A stretch of DNA of 28,318 nt, taken from IMG/VR virus record IMGVR_UViG_3300046820_000818, positions 1 through 28,318 of that record; one strand, given 5' to 3'. This stretch comes from a virus. Shown piece after piece: positions 1 to 6,673 of the stretch (positions are counted from its first letter, which is position 1; every line of letters begins with the position of its first letter). The notes beneath the pieces were generated by a model. It was not told where the DNA came from. It made no database searches and was given only the letters and a program-made list of their open reading frames with translations. The position numbers and the translations under genes were made by a program.

Positions 1-10
1 TTTAATTCAG

Positions 11-547
11 TTATTCGTTCGCTTTTTTCCATTCGGCGACTTTCTTTTTATAAAGTGCGGTTAGTTCCTTTATTTCGTCTATACTCAGCCGCAAAGGTTC
101 GTTTCTGAGTATCATTAATTTACTCGCTCGCTCAAAACCGATTCGCTCGGTAAGTCGCGGGGCGTATTCTAGCAAATTCCCGTGCTTATGCTGGTTACAT
201 TCGACGCATTGGCCGTGAACATTGTCCTCGTTAAATCTTAAATTCGGATAACTACCAACGCTGTAAAAGTGACCCGCGTCATATTTAACGGGGAGGGGTT
301 TTCCGCAACTTATACAAGGTTGTTTTGAGTCCCTGAGGCGTATGAATTCGTTGAACACTTTTTGAAGCTCGCGGCGGTATTGGCTGACGCTTTTCACGTT
401 CTCTTTCATTTGCCGAATTTCCCGTTTAGCTTTTTTGCGCTCAGCAATTCGGCCCCACTCAATTAAACATTGGGGTTTAGTGCAAGTGGCTTGCAAGCTC
501 GAATAAGTGGGGCTAAATTTTTCCTTGCACACTCGGCAACGCTTCAT
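11..547 (-). CDS. ninG: NinG/Rap-like recombination protein
   Basis: 178 aa, close in size to lambda NinG (about 200 aa). The N-terminus has a zinc-binding pattern (C4, C7, C22, C27). A second cluster follows: CISCGK (C78, C81), DAGHFYSVGSYPNLRF (90-105) and NVHGQCVECNQHKHG (C114, C117), which resembles an HNH-type zinc nuclease core and is the NinG signature. A basic Lys/Arg-rich segment (37-60) separates the two clusters. In lambda, NinG (Rap) acts in Red recombination, with Holliday-junction or branched-DNA cleavage activity. Here it is the last visible gene of the replication/recombination operon, which fits. Its ATG overlaps the stop of the upstream gene (ATGA), suggesting coupled translation. 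The family call is confident; the enzymatic role is inferred. Confidence 0.85.
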   Translation of the reverse strand: MKRCRVCKEKFSPTYSSLQATCTKPQCLIEWGRIAERKKAKREIRQMKENVKSVSQYRRELQKVFNEFIRLRDSKQPCISCGKPLPVKYDAGHFYSVGSYPNLRFNEDNVHGQCVECNQHKHGNLLEYAPRLTERIGFERASKLMILRNEPLRLSIDEIKELTALYKKKVAEWKKANE

Positions 548-729
548 AATTCAAATTTAGCACGGAATTTCGCAACCTCCCGAGGGATTCGGGTTAATTG
601 CTTCTCATTATGGCGCCAGCGTTCCGTTACGTGGCCCACAAGTTTACATTGGTTTGAGTTCACGTGAAACAATAGCCCAGCGGGGGTTAGTACGTCATAC
701 GTTCCCGTTTTGTTCTTATAAACTTTCAT
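544..729 (-). CDS. small hypothetical phage protein
   Basis: 61 aa, basic, no family recognised. It lies between two other genes with ATGA overlaps at both ends, which supports it as a real gene of the operon. The upstream bases GGAGGTGAC end 4 bases before the ATG and look like a Shine-Dalgarno sequence, but they also encode the end of the upstream protein, and such sites are not normally used in Bacteroidota. No membrane segment or metal-binding cluster is visible. Function unknown. Confidence 0.6.
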   Translation of the reverse strand: MKVYKNKTGTYDVLTPAGLLFHVNSNQCKLVGHVTERWRHNEKQLTRIPREVAKFRAKFEL

Positions 730-965
730 TTGTCACCTCCGTATGTTTTAGTATAGACACTATTTGCTTCTCTTAATATACTTTCACCATTACCAACGTG
801 ATTCATATAACATTCCACGTAAGCATCAACAATCTGCTCCTTCTCCACTTCAAGTAACTCCTCCGCTTTGTCTATGGCTTTATAGAAACTAAGTGTTTTT
901 GCGGGGTCGTCACTAATCATTTGGTCGCCCCATTCAATTAGTTGTTGTAGTGCTGTTTTATTCAT
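726..965 (-). CDS. small hypothetical acidic helical protein
   Basis: 79 aa, acidic, predicted mostly helical. The segment AEELLEVEKEQIVDAYVECY resembles the pattern KAMEKEQMEQAKSEGYE in the protein encoded just upstream (962-1162), so the two may be paralogues or share a small fold. Such short proteins with a MEKEQI-like stretch are common in Bacteroidota phages, as far as I recall, and have no known role. ATGA overlaps at both ends indicate co-translation with neighbours. Function unknown. Confidence 0.6.
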   Translation of the reverse strand: MNKTALQQLIEWGDQMISDDPAKTLSFYKAIDKAEELLEVEKEQIVDAYVECYMNHVGNGESILREANSVYTKTYGGDK

Positions 966-1162
966 AATGGTCTGTAATTTTTATGAATTTCTGTAATAGC
1001 TTCTTGTGTAGCAAATTCATACCCTTCTGACTTTGCTTGTTCCATCTGCTCCTTCTCCATTGCTTTGGCTTTATCTATTTCAAATCTCAACTCAGATGAA
1101 AGTTCGATATTATACCATCCTATTTGCTCTATTAACCACTCTACTGCTGTTTGCTTTTTCAT
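962..1162 (-). CDS. small hypothetical protein (AVEWLIEQ / MEKEQ type)
   Basis: 66 aa. The start at 1162 (MKKQTAVEWLIEQ) is chosen over the ATG at 1171 because it overlaps the dnaB stop as ATGA, like other junctions in this operon. The protein begins with a conserved-looking AVEWLIEQIGWYN segment and has a central charged helix with MEKEQMEQA. I recognise this as a small-protein type frequent in flavobacterial phages and prophages, without known function. The next gene downstream starts with another ATGA overlap. It has no membrane or metal-binding features. Confidence 0.6.
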   Translation of the reverse strand: MKKQTAVEWLIEQIGWYNIELSSELRFEIDKAKAMEKEQMEQAKSEGYEFATQEAITEIHKNYRPL

Positions 1163-2520
1163 AGGTCCCATGATTCGTTATTTATTGTTTTAATTGGTGT
1201 ATCGGTGTAGTGCATCGTTTCGGGAGTGAAATTTACGGGCACGTAACCCGTCCGCCCGTTGCGGTGTTTGGCTATTATAAACTCGGCGTTGTTAGTTTGG
1301 GTTTCTTTGTTGTAATAATCCTCTCGGTATAAAAAACAAACTACGTCGGCGTCCTGCTCAAGGCTCCCCGAGTCCCTGAGGTCGGATAACATCGGCCGTT
1401 TATCGCCCCGCGTTTCAAGTGAACGCGATAGCTGGGCGAGTGCGATAACAGGAATATTATTTTCCTTCGCTATTAACTTGAGGCCCCGACTAATCGCGCT
1501 CACTTCCTGTTCACGGTTGGCCGTTTTGTTTTTTGCGGCCGCTATCAGTTGGACGTAATCAATAAAAACAGCCTCAATTTTGAATTTCTCGCGTAGTGTG
1601 CGAACGCGGGTTTTGAGTTCGTGAACGCTCAGCGCCGCGTTATCGTCTATATAGATGGGGAGCGCGTTTAGCGTATCCACGGTTTGGTAATACTTAATTT
1701 TTGAATCCTTATCGAGTCGGTGTTTAGCTAACATTTCGGCGTTTATCCCGCTCAGCATTGAAGCCAATCGGTAGACTATTTGTGCGCGGCTCATTTCGAG
1801 GCTGAAAAATGCGACGGGTTTACCCTTTTGGGCTATGTTTAGAATAACGCTCAGGGCGTAGGCCGTTTTCCCCATTCCTGGGCGGGCGGCTATGTAAATA
1901 AGGTCGCTCGGTTGGTGGCCTCCTATTACCCCGTCTATTACTCTAATGCCTGTCGGTATTCCACTTATACCCGTTCTTTCTCTCATTTCGATATTGTGGG
2001 ACGTTTCGGGGGTTATGTTTGAAACGTGCGATACTTCGCCTTTTAGATTTTGGCGTATGAGGTCGGTTAGTTCGCTCGAAAATTGGTTATAAAGGTCAAA
2101 CGGGTCGTTTTCGGGTGCTAGTGAAAGCTCAGCCATTAGGGCGGCGCGTTTGCTGAGCTCCCTTTTCAAATACATTTCAGTTAGGTGTAGCGCCCAGGTT
2201 TCAAGGTTAGCAGTTGACGCCACGCGGTTAGTTAGTGAGGCCACGTATTGAGCCCCGCCCGCCGTGGTTAATCTTTGTTTTTTTCTGAGCGTTTGGGTAA
2301 CTGTTAAAATATCAATAGGCTCATTCTCGTTTTTCAATTCCTGTATTGATTGCATTACAGCCTCATTACGGGCGTCGAAAAACTTTTCTGAGGTCAATAT
2401 ACCTTCAACGCGAGAAAGTGCCTTAAAGTCGAGTAAAACGGCTCCTAATACCATTCGTTCGAGTTCTACGTCACTCGGCGGGAGTAAAGTCGTTAATTTC
2501 GTCGTTTGGGTGGGGTTCAT
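1159..2520 (-). CDS. dnaB: replicative DNA helicase, DnaB family
   Basis: 453 aa, the usual DnaB length. The N-terminal domain starts near 13 (PPSDVELERMVLGAVLLD). The RecA-like helicase domain follows: TGIRVIDGVIGGHQPSDLI (190-208), Walker A ARPGMGKTA (212-220), FFSLEMS (238-244), Walker B VFIDYVQLI, then LAQLSR and RDSGSLEQDADVVCFLYRED typical of the family. It should form the hexameric helicase that unwinds DNA at the phage replication fork and recruits primase. Its start overlaps the upstream DUF6291-like gene by 50 bases, and its stop overlaps the next start (ATGA). The upstream gene may be its loader or an initiator, by analogy with phage operons. All key motifs are intact. Confidence 0.95.
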   Translation of the reverse strand: MNPTQTTKLTTLLPPSDVELERMVLGAVLLDFKALSRVEGILTSEKFFDARNEAVMQSIQELKNENEPIDILTVTQTLRKKQRLTTAGGAQYVASLTNRVASTANLETWALHLTEMYLKRELSKRAALMAELSLAPENDPFDLYNQFSSELTDLIRQNLKGEVSHVSNITPETSHNIEMRERTGISGIPTGIRVIDGVIGGHQPSDLIYIAARPGMGKTAYALSVILNIAQKGKPVAFFSLEMSRAQIVYRLASMLSGINAEMLAKHRLDKDSKIKYYQTVDTLNALPIYIDDNAALSVHELKTRVRTLREKFKIEAVFIDYVQLIAAAKNKTANREQEVSAISRGLKLIAKENNIPVIALAQLSRSLETRGDKRPMLSDLRDSGSLEQDADVVCFLYREDYYNKETQTNNAEFIIAKHRNGRTGYVPVNFTPETMHYTDTPIKTINNESWDL

Positions 2521-3166
2521 AAAGGTCTAAGGGTTTGTATTGTTTAAGTTCTGAGGTTTGGGGGGGCTGGGCTTTCACCTCCAGCCACCGCCCGCCCCTC
2601 ATTTTTTGCCGCCAATTTTTAACGGGTTGGCCTTTTGCATCGTGCCAATTCCCGTCGGTGTAGTATTGCCACGCTTTCGCTCCTTGCTCAGCGGTGGAAC
2701 CCTGCTCGGTAAACCATGCTTTCACCTCTTCGAGTGTTGGCGGCGGGTTTTCTTTTTTTATAGTTTTTTCTTTCTTTACATTACCACTAACATTTACATT
2801 AACATTTACATTATCATTAACAGCTACGTTTGCTAGTGTTTGGTTAGCACTTTTAGCATTTGCTAGCATTTGCTTGCTTGCGCTTTCGTTATAACCGACT
2901 GGGTTATTTGGGTTATTTTGAGCCTTCATTAACCCTCCTTTTCGGCCGCTTTCTTTTCTCACTTGCTTCACTCTTTCCCACTTTTCAGAATCGCGTTCCC
3001 ATTGGTTTATAAATGGAGTTAACGCCAGCTTTAGCCAAAATTCAGACGGTAATTCACCGCTCAAATGATAGTTATAAATGGCTTTGAAAAATTCGCCCGC
3101 CTGTTCGGCGGTTAATTCACTCAAGATATTGAGCGAATCCAAATGCAGTAAAAAAGATTTTTTCAT
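2471..3166 (-). CDS. DUF6291-like phage replication protein
   Basis: 231 aa. The N-terminus (MKKSFLLHLDSLNILSELTAEQAGEFFKAIYNYH, given in parts: LDSLNILSEL, EQAGEFFKAI, WERDSEKWERV, ESGRKGGL) matches the DUF6291 type found just before dnaB in many Bacteroidota and Firmicutes phages. A low-complexity linker (NDNVNVNVNVSGNV) separates it from a C-terminal domain, PPTLEEVKAWFTEQG...AWQYYTDGNWHDAKG...NWRQKMRGG, which resembles the C-terminal part of phage replication proteins with a helicase-loader-like role. Function inferred: origin binding or helicase loading. It overlaps dnaB by 50 bases. No Shine-Dalgarno is present; the start is preceded by an A/T-rich stretch. Confidence 0.7.
   Translation of the reverse strand: MKKSFLLHLDSLNILSELTAEQAGEFFKAIYNYHLSGELPSEFWLKLALTPFINQWERDSEKWERVKQVRKESGRKGGLMKAQNNPNNPVGYNESASKQMLANAKSANQTLANVAVNDNVNVNVNVSGNVKKEKTIKKENPPPTLEEVKAWFTEQGSTAEQGAKAWQYYTDGNWHDAKGQPVKNWRQKMRGGRWLEVKAQPPQTSELKQYKPLDLYEPHPNDEINDFTPAE
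2777..2820. repeat. short A/T-rich tandem repeat coding for Asn-Val runs
   Basis: Imperfect repeats of ACATTAAC/ACATTTAC (12-base period made of two similar 6-mers) encode the alternating Asn-Val linker of the DUF6291-like protein. This looks like slippage-generated linker sequence, in frame and tolerated between two domains. Confidence 0.7.
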
Positions 3167-3177
3167 TATAAAAATAC

Positions 3178-3237
3178 GACTACCGCACGCAACGGCGACC
3201 CCTCGCGCGATTGCGCTTAAGCATTACGGCGGTAGTC
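3178..3237 (-). other. nested hairpin, possible attenuator or terminator
   Basis: This sits in the 112-base gap between two leftward genes. The outer stem is 9 bp (GACTACCGC 3178-3186 with GCGGTAGTC 3229-3237). Inside is a 6-bp stem (ACGCAA 3187-3192 with TTGCGC 3211-3216, one G-T pair) and then a 4-bp stem (GCGA 3195-3198 with TCGC 3203-3206) closed by a four-base loop. On the minus strand the structure is followed by GTATTTTTATAATG, a short T tract running into the next start codon. A 12-codon open frame (start 3255, stop 3217) covers the 5' arm. It may be a terminator, an attenuator or a structured leader; sequence alone does not decide. Confidence 0.5.
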
Positions 3238-3278
3238 TGTATTTAATTTTTTCATAAGGAAGTCGCGTTGCAATAATA

Positions 3279-3734
3279 CTAAATTTCCTTAAACTCGGTC
3301 GTTGGCTTTAGTATTTTGTAACCGTTACTTTTCAACAGGTGTATCGCGTCGCTAATATGAACAGCGGTTATACTTTCAAAACCTATTTTCTCAACTGGCG
3401 GCGACTTGGGTTCGTCAAACAGGCTATTAACTATATTTTTAAGTTTAGCGGCTTTTTGTTCGCGCTTTTCCCTATTTATTACAGCTCTTTTTTTAAAATA
3501 CTTTTTTAGTTCCTCGCTAACAACTTGGTCCCTTTTAGGCCAATCGGGTAATTTATATAAACCCTCAGGCGTTTGAACTAAATGTTTATTTTCTAGCATT
3601 GCGCTAATAAATGGGCTTATCGTTCCTTTCGGCTCATTTAATTGAGTGGCTATTTCGCTGGCGGTCCACGCTTCGCCACGGCCTAACAAATCGGTTATTT
3701 TGCTAACCCTTAAAAAAATACGGTCTTTTCTCAT
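3279..3734 (-). CDS. hypothetical protein with winged-helix-like N-terminus
   Basis: 151 aa. Residues 1-60 look like a winged helix-turn-helix: ITDLLGRGEAWTASEIATQLN, then PKGTISPFISAMLENKHLVQ and a wing-like PEGLYKLPDW. This architecture occurs in transcription regulators and replication initiators. The middle (70-100) is very basic (KKYFKKRAVINREKREQKAAK) and probably binds nucleic acid or forms a helix. The C-terminus is unassigned. It lies 2 bases after the upstream gene and between the recombination and replication genes, so it might act in replication initiation or in control of the operon; neither is shown. Confidence 0.6.
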   Translation of the reverse strand: MRKDRIFLRVSKITDLLGRGEAWTASEIATQLNEPKGTISPFISAMLENKHLVQTPEGLYKLPDWPKRDQVVSEELKKYFKKRAVINREKREQKAAKLKNIVNSLFDEPKSPPVEKIGFESITAVHISDAIHLLKSNGYKILKPTTEFKEI

Positions 3735-3736
3735 TT

Positions 3737-4054
3737 TTAAAATAGATTTAATTGGTTTTTTAAGTAACTAAGGTCGGTTATTTCAATTCGCCCGCTTTGG
3801 GCCTGGCGGGCTTCCCATTCGGAACCCCTGAGTTCGGGTATATCTTCCTGAATCTTTCGCCAAATACGGTCGATGGTTTTCACGCTAGAAAGTTTGCCAC
3901 TAAAAAAGGCTTGATAGTAATCGTTTTGACTGATTCCAATAACGCCCATTTCGAGGTCGTGAATATGTTTAACGCATTGCATCATATCGTCGCGAGCGTC
4001 GACGTTTTCGGCCAATAGTTTAGCCAGCGATTTAGTAACGTAATTATTCAGCAT
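3737..4054 (-). CDS. hypothetical protein, RIWRKIQE...PELRG type
   Basis: 105 aa, mixed helical. The central segment SSVKTIDRIWRKIQEDIPEL with RGSEWEARQ resembles a motif that I recall in many small phage early proteins (pattern SI-RARRKIQE-PELRG), which have no established function. The start overlaps the stop of the exonuclease gene by 11 bases (ATGCTGAATAA), the same overlap length as the two junctions upstream of it. Given its position next to the exonuclease, a role in DNA metabolism is possible but unproven. Confidence 0.6.
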   Translation of the reverse strand: MLNNYVTKSLAKLLAENVDARDDMMQCVKHIHDLEMGVIGISQNDYYQAFFSGKLSSVKTIDRIWRKIQEDIPELRGSEWEARQAQSGRIEITDLSYLKNQLNLF

Positions 4055-4769
4055 TGGGCGAGGTTTTGGGGTTATTCCATTGCTCTAATACTTCGAGCTT
4101 CATTCGGTGCGCGGCCTCCATTCGTTCACATAGTAAGGTTAGCTCTTCTATTTCGGGCTCAATTACCGCGTAATGTAGTCGGCGGTGCTCAGGTTGGCGC
4201 GGGTCGTAACTCGCGAACACCCAGGCGGGGAGGTTAAAGGTTAGACAGTTCCCCAAGATTTGCCAATAGTAATCGGAGTTAACCGCTTTTAATTGCTCGG
4301 CGTCAGTTACGCCGCTATGTAGGTAGTGATTAACTGAGTTCCAAGGACACTTTATTTCGCAACCAACAGGGCCGAAATTTGGGTGAACCATAAAGGCGTC
4401 AGGACTGCAACCGAAATACTCGTTAAAGAGTTTAAACGATGGTTTAAGTTCGGTCGATTCGTCGGGGCTGGCTAGGGCTTTTTTCAGTTCAAGTAAGGCG
4501 TGTTCTTCCCACTCATTACCCCAATCGATAGCGCGGGAGGTTGCCTCGTTGGCCGATTGACCTGTTACGGTTTCCATAGCCTTTTCGTAAATGTACTTTT
4601 TGGCGGTTTCGCTCAGCTCGCCCGCTTCCTTTGCGGCCTTGGTTTTGGGGTCCGTCATTAGTGCGCTAATTCCTGAGCCTGTGAAACGGCCTAGGCGTAG
4701 TTTGTCCCACGCGGCCGACTGTTGGGCCACGGTTGCCATATATTCGGTTAAATAGGGGTTATTGCTCAT
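4044..4769 (-). CDS. YqaJ-type phage recombination exonuclease
   Basis: 241 aa, the usual size of lambda Exo/YqaJ family proteins. Motifs: WDKLRLGRFTGSGISALMT (21-39), WGNEWEEHAL (83-92, catalytic Glu), SPDAF with D124, and EIKCPW with E138 and K140, which together make the PD-(D/E)XK active site; YYWQ (167-170) is the conserved helix after it. The enzyme should degrade 5' ends of duplex DNA to give 3' single strands for the annealing protein encoded nearby, forming a two-component recombinase. A membrane-protein gene lies between the two partners. All predicted active-site residues are present. Confidence 0.9.
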   Translation of the reverse strand: MSNNPYLTEYMATVAQQSAAWDKLRLGRFTGSGISALMTDPKTKAAKEAGELSETAKKYIYEKAMETVTGQSANEATSRAIDWGNEWEEHALLELKKALASPDESTELKPSFKLFNEYFGCSPDAFMVHPNFGPVGCEIKCPWNSVNHYLHSGVTDAEQLKAVNSDYYWQILGNCLTFNLPAWVFASYDPRQPEHRRLHYAVIEPEIEELTLLCERMEAAHRMKLEVLEQWNNPKTSPNAE

Positions 4770-4773
4770 TTTG
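4759..4773. repeat. direct repeat copy 1 at membrane-gene boundary
   Basis: TTATTGCTCATTTTG (plus strand) matches 13 of 15 bases of the copy at 4934-4948. On the minus strand it contains the stop of the membrane gene and the start of the exonuclease gene. Confidence 0.7.
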
Positions 4774-4944
4774 GTTTTGTTTTTCTGATTTGTTTAATTC
4801 TTTCTTTTGGCCGTATAATTCTCGCTCGACCTCGTTTATTAAGTCGGTATAACCATTATCGATTCGAATCATAACGATTACCCCATAAAACCCGAGCACA
4901 CCGAAAGCGGCAATTATTAGAAAAGTGATAATTTCATTGCTCAT
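4759..4944 (-). CDS. small single-pass membrane protein
   Basis: 61 aa. Residues 3-26 (EIITFLIIAAFGVLGFYG and following) form a strong transmembrane helix; the remaining 35 residues are polar and charged, probably cytoplasmic with a helical KKELNKSEKQ tail. It lies between the annealing protein and exonuclease genes, overlapping each by 11 bases. Both junctions carry the same sequence (ATGAGCAATRA), so the gene is bounded by near-identical 15-base direct repeats and may be a later insertion. No family recognised; function unknown. Confidence 0.65.
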   Translation of the reverse strand: MSNEIITFLIIAAFGVLGFYGVIVMIRIDNGYTDLINEVERELYGQKKELNKSEKQNQNEQ

Positions 4945-4948
4945 TGTG
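4934..4948. repeat. direct repeat copy 2 at membrane-gene boundary
   Basis: TCATTGCTCATTGTG (plus strand) is the second copy of the repeat at 4759-4773. On the minus strand it contains the stop of the annealing protein gene and the start of the membrane gene. Confidence 0.7.
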
Positions 4949-5599
4949 TTTCTCGATTAATTGGGTTAAATGGGTTTTTTGTGTTGGGCTCATAACATTC
5001 TCAAGTGATGCCATGGCGGTAATCGCGAGCGGGTCGCCGTTTAAGATGCCTACCTCAAGTTTATTTATGATAGCCTCGGGGAGTTCGCCCGCCGTCGCAA
5101 TTTTAAAGGGCTTATAAACGTCCTTATTTTTCCTGTTAAGGTCGCGTCCGAACACTTTGCCCAGGCTTTGGGCGGCGTTTTTAAGGCACTCGCTTTTTAA
5201 CTTAGGGAAAGCCATATCGAGGGCGTTGGGCTTTTTGTTCGATGGGTTTAACGCCCATTGGTTACGTTCCTGGCCCGCGAGGTTTTCGGGTGCACGGTCT
5301 ACCATTATCACAATACTAGCGGCTCCCGTGCGGCGTATTTCGAAACCTGTTACGGGGTGGATGCAAACGAGTTCTAGCGATCCTTGGATTTCATTCGCCA
5401 CGGGTGACCACTTGAAGCCTTCGGTTTTCCATTGCCCAAAGAAGAGTTCGTCTAACGTGGTTTCGATATGGCTAATGACAACCGTGGACGCTTTGCGGTC
5501 GGGGGTTAATTCTACGCTGAGCGGGTCGGGCTCGGCGTTTAGACGCTGAGTGAACTTTTGCAGTTGGCCCATTGTTTCGGGGTTAAGAGGATAAATCAT
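4934..5599 (-). CDS. single-strand annealing protein (Rad52/Sak-like)
   Basis: 221 aa. The core runs from about residue 40 to 165: an N-terminal helix (QLQKFTQRLN), beta strands around STVVISHIETTLDELFFGQW, FEIRRTGAASIVI, and the helix with AFPKLKSECLKNAAQSLG followed by KVFGRDLNR. The 'K-ecLKnAA-slGkvFGrdL' stretch is the hallmark of Rad52-like phage recombinases (Sak/ERF group). It should coat 3' single strands and anneal them to complementary DNA. It is in the same operon as the YqaJ exonuclease, its expected partner, separated by a small membrane gene. The exact subfamily (Rad52-like or ERF) is not certain. Confidence 0.75.
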   Translation of the reverse strand: MIYPLNPETMGQLQKFTQRLNAEPDPLSVELTPDRKASTVVISHIETTLDELFFGQWKTEGFKWSPVANEIQGSLELVCIHPVTGFEIRRTGAASIVIMVDRAPENLAGQERNQWALNPSNKKPNALDMAFPKLKSECLKNAAQSLGKVFGRDLNRKNKDVYKPFKIATAGELPEAIINKLEVGILNGDPLAITAMASLENVMSPTQKTHLTQLIEKHNEQ

Positions 5600-5600
5600 G

Positions 5601-5702
5601 TTATTTTTTAATTAGAATATAAAGAAACTCGATAAGGCAAACGGCTAACAAAATTCGGTTTTCAACCTTTGCCCATTTAATTAGTTCGTCGGGCCGCTTC
5701 AT
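5601..5702 (-). CDS. 33-residue membrane peptide gene
   Basis: A short open frame of 33 codons plus stop. Its ATG overlaps the stop of the upstream gene as ATGA, and its TAA lies one base before the start of the annealing protein gene, so it fits exactly into the otherwise unexplained 99-base gap. The peptide has a charged N-terminus (MKRPDELIKWAKVENR) and a hydrophobic segment from 17 to 31 (ILLAVCLIEFLYILI) ending in KK, a plausible single membrane helix. Function unknown; possibly a small inhibitor or membrane anchor. The support is its position and composition, not homology. Confidence 0.5.
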   Translation of the reverse strand: MKRPDELIKWAKVENRILLAVCLIEFLYILIKK

Positions 5703-5986
5703 AGGTTTAAAGCGTAGTTAATTGAATCATACGCGGTGTTTAGAGCTTTCTCGAATTCGGCCTTTGTAATCGTTACGGCCTCCCAATCGAATGCGAGTTG
5801 TACGTCGCGCTTATTCATGTTTGTAATGGTGTAGCAACGGATTGACTTATACTCATTAATTTGTACACCTGTGCTCTCGCCTGTTACGCAAAAGTAACTG
5901 TTGCCTAACTTGGTAAAAGCGGGGAGTTCAATTTCTACGCGGTCCACCGTTGCGGGGCGTTCAATATCAATCAGAATCTTTTTCAT
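5699..5986 (-). CDS. hypothetical protein
   Basis: 95 aa from the ATG at 5986 (MKKILIDIERPATVDRV). A longer reading frame extends upstream to 6079 but would overlap the neighbouring gene by about 70 bases, and the internal start begins the coherent-looking protein. The sequence looks like alternating beta strands (RVEIELPAFTKLGNSYFCV, SIRCYTITNMN) followed by a C-terminal helix (TKAEFEKALNTAYDSINYAL). No family recognised. It is coupled to the 33-residue peptide downstream by ATGA. Confidence 0.55.
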   Translation of the reverse strand: MKKILIDIERPATVDRVEIELPAFTKLGNSYFCVTGESTGVQINEYKSIRCYTITNMNKRDVQLAFDWEAVTITKAEFEKALNTAYDSINYALNL

Positions 5987-6006
5987 GTTATGAGTTTTTG
6001 GGGTTA

Positions 6007-6201
6007 TTAAATATTTACAAATACTTCGATTCGATAATCGTGGCCAATTCCTCCCGCTGTGGGGAGCTCTTCGGTCCATTCGTAATTATAGCCTTGAGCG
6101 TCGCAAATCTCTTTAAATGATTCGAGGCATTGGCCTAACTTGGGGTACTCGAGCACCTGAGCGGTGCGATTTTGAAGGTGTGTGATGATAATCTGATACA
6201 T
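6007..6201 (-). CDS. small hypothetical protein
   Basis: 64 aa with a short beta-alpha-beta look: MYQIIITHLQNRTAQVLEY, helix SFKEICDAQGYN, then YRIEVFVNI. It is the second gene after the leftward promoter. A 25-base gap separates it from the gene before it and a 20-base gap from the gene after it, each A/T-rich just before the start codon, as expected in Bacteroidota. No family recognised. Confidence 0.55.
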   Translation of the reverse strand: MYQIIITHLQNRTAQVLEYPKLGQCLESFKEICDAQGYNYEWTEELPTAGGIGHDYRIEVFVNI

Positions 6202-6226
6202 ATAAAAGGTTTTAAGGGATTGCGAA

Positions 6227-6541
6227 TTAATTGAATTGTGAAGAGCCTTGACGCTGGCGCATTGTGTCGGCGTCCCAAAAGGCAGTACGGTTGAAAGATT
6301 TGCGGTCGATGCTCATTGCCTCGTCTATCCACGTTGGCATGAAGTACGGGCTCATTTTATTGAGAGTTACATACGGCTTAGTCCACATTAAAAGCTCCAT
6401 AACACGGCGTAGGCTAGTGGTTGGGTTGCTTGAATGTTGCTCCGCAATTGCCTTTTCAATCATTGGGATTATCCACTCGCGGTTAGCTGACAAATACGCT
6501 TTGTTTTTTTCTTCGCGGTGCTTTTCGATTTTGATGCTCAT
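6227..6541 (-). CDS. hypothetical protein, first gene of the leftward replication operon
   Basis: 104 aa, basic and helical, with no family recognised. Visible segments: a charged N-terminus (KIEKHREEKNKAY), a helix WIIPMIEKAIAEQ, and a Trp/Met-rich region (MELLMWTKPYVTL, YFMPTWIDEAM). It is the first gene after a good -7 box at 6566-6573, so it is likely an immediate-early protein. Such first genes often have host-takeover or regulatory roles, but nothing in the sequence shows that here. Confidence 0.55.
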   Translation of the reverse strand: MSIKIEKHREEKNKAYLSANREWIIPMIEKAIAEQHSSNPTTSLRRVMELLMWTKPYVTLNKMSPYFMPTWIDEAMSIDRKSFNRTAFWDADTMRQRQGSSQFN

Positions 6542-6565
6542 TGTGTTACTGTTTTAATTATTTGC

Positions 6566-6593
6566 CAAATATATAGTGGCTTTTTTGCTACAT
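6566..6593 (-). promoter_or_regulatory. leftward promoter of the replication operon
   Basis: On the minus strand, TATATTTG (6573-6566) matches the Bacteroidota -7 box TAnnTTTG, 24 bases before the first start codon (6541). No TTTG is found at the expected -33 spacing. Instead, ATGTAGCAAAA (6593-6583) lies just upstream, the same 11 bases found upstream of the -7 box of the other leftward operon. Confidence 0.55.
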
Positions 6594-6652
6594 CCTAATT
6601 TTTAAAATTCTTTAACAAATCGGTTATTGATTATCAGTGTTTTAGCTTCAAA

Positions 6653-6671
6653 CGGTTACACTTTGTAACCG
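6653..6671. other. perfect 8-bp inverted repeat after terL
   Basis: CGGTTACA-CTT-TGTAACCG, immediately after the large terminase stop. It has no clear T tract on either strand, so it is either a weak terminator or a protein-binding operator for the promoter 80 bases downstream. A further CGGTTA occurs at about 6620. Confidence 0.45.
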
Positions 6672-6673
6672 AC

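Noticed and set aside
727-742. GGAGGTGAC as a Shine-Dalgarno site
   Set aside because: It encodes the end of the upstream protein and is an isolated case; other starts here lack such sites, as is usual in Bacteroidota.
5157-5549. 130-codon plus-strand frame
   Set aside because: Antisense to the annealing protein gene, whose family signature is clear.
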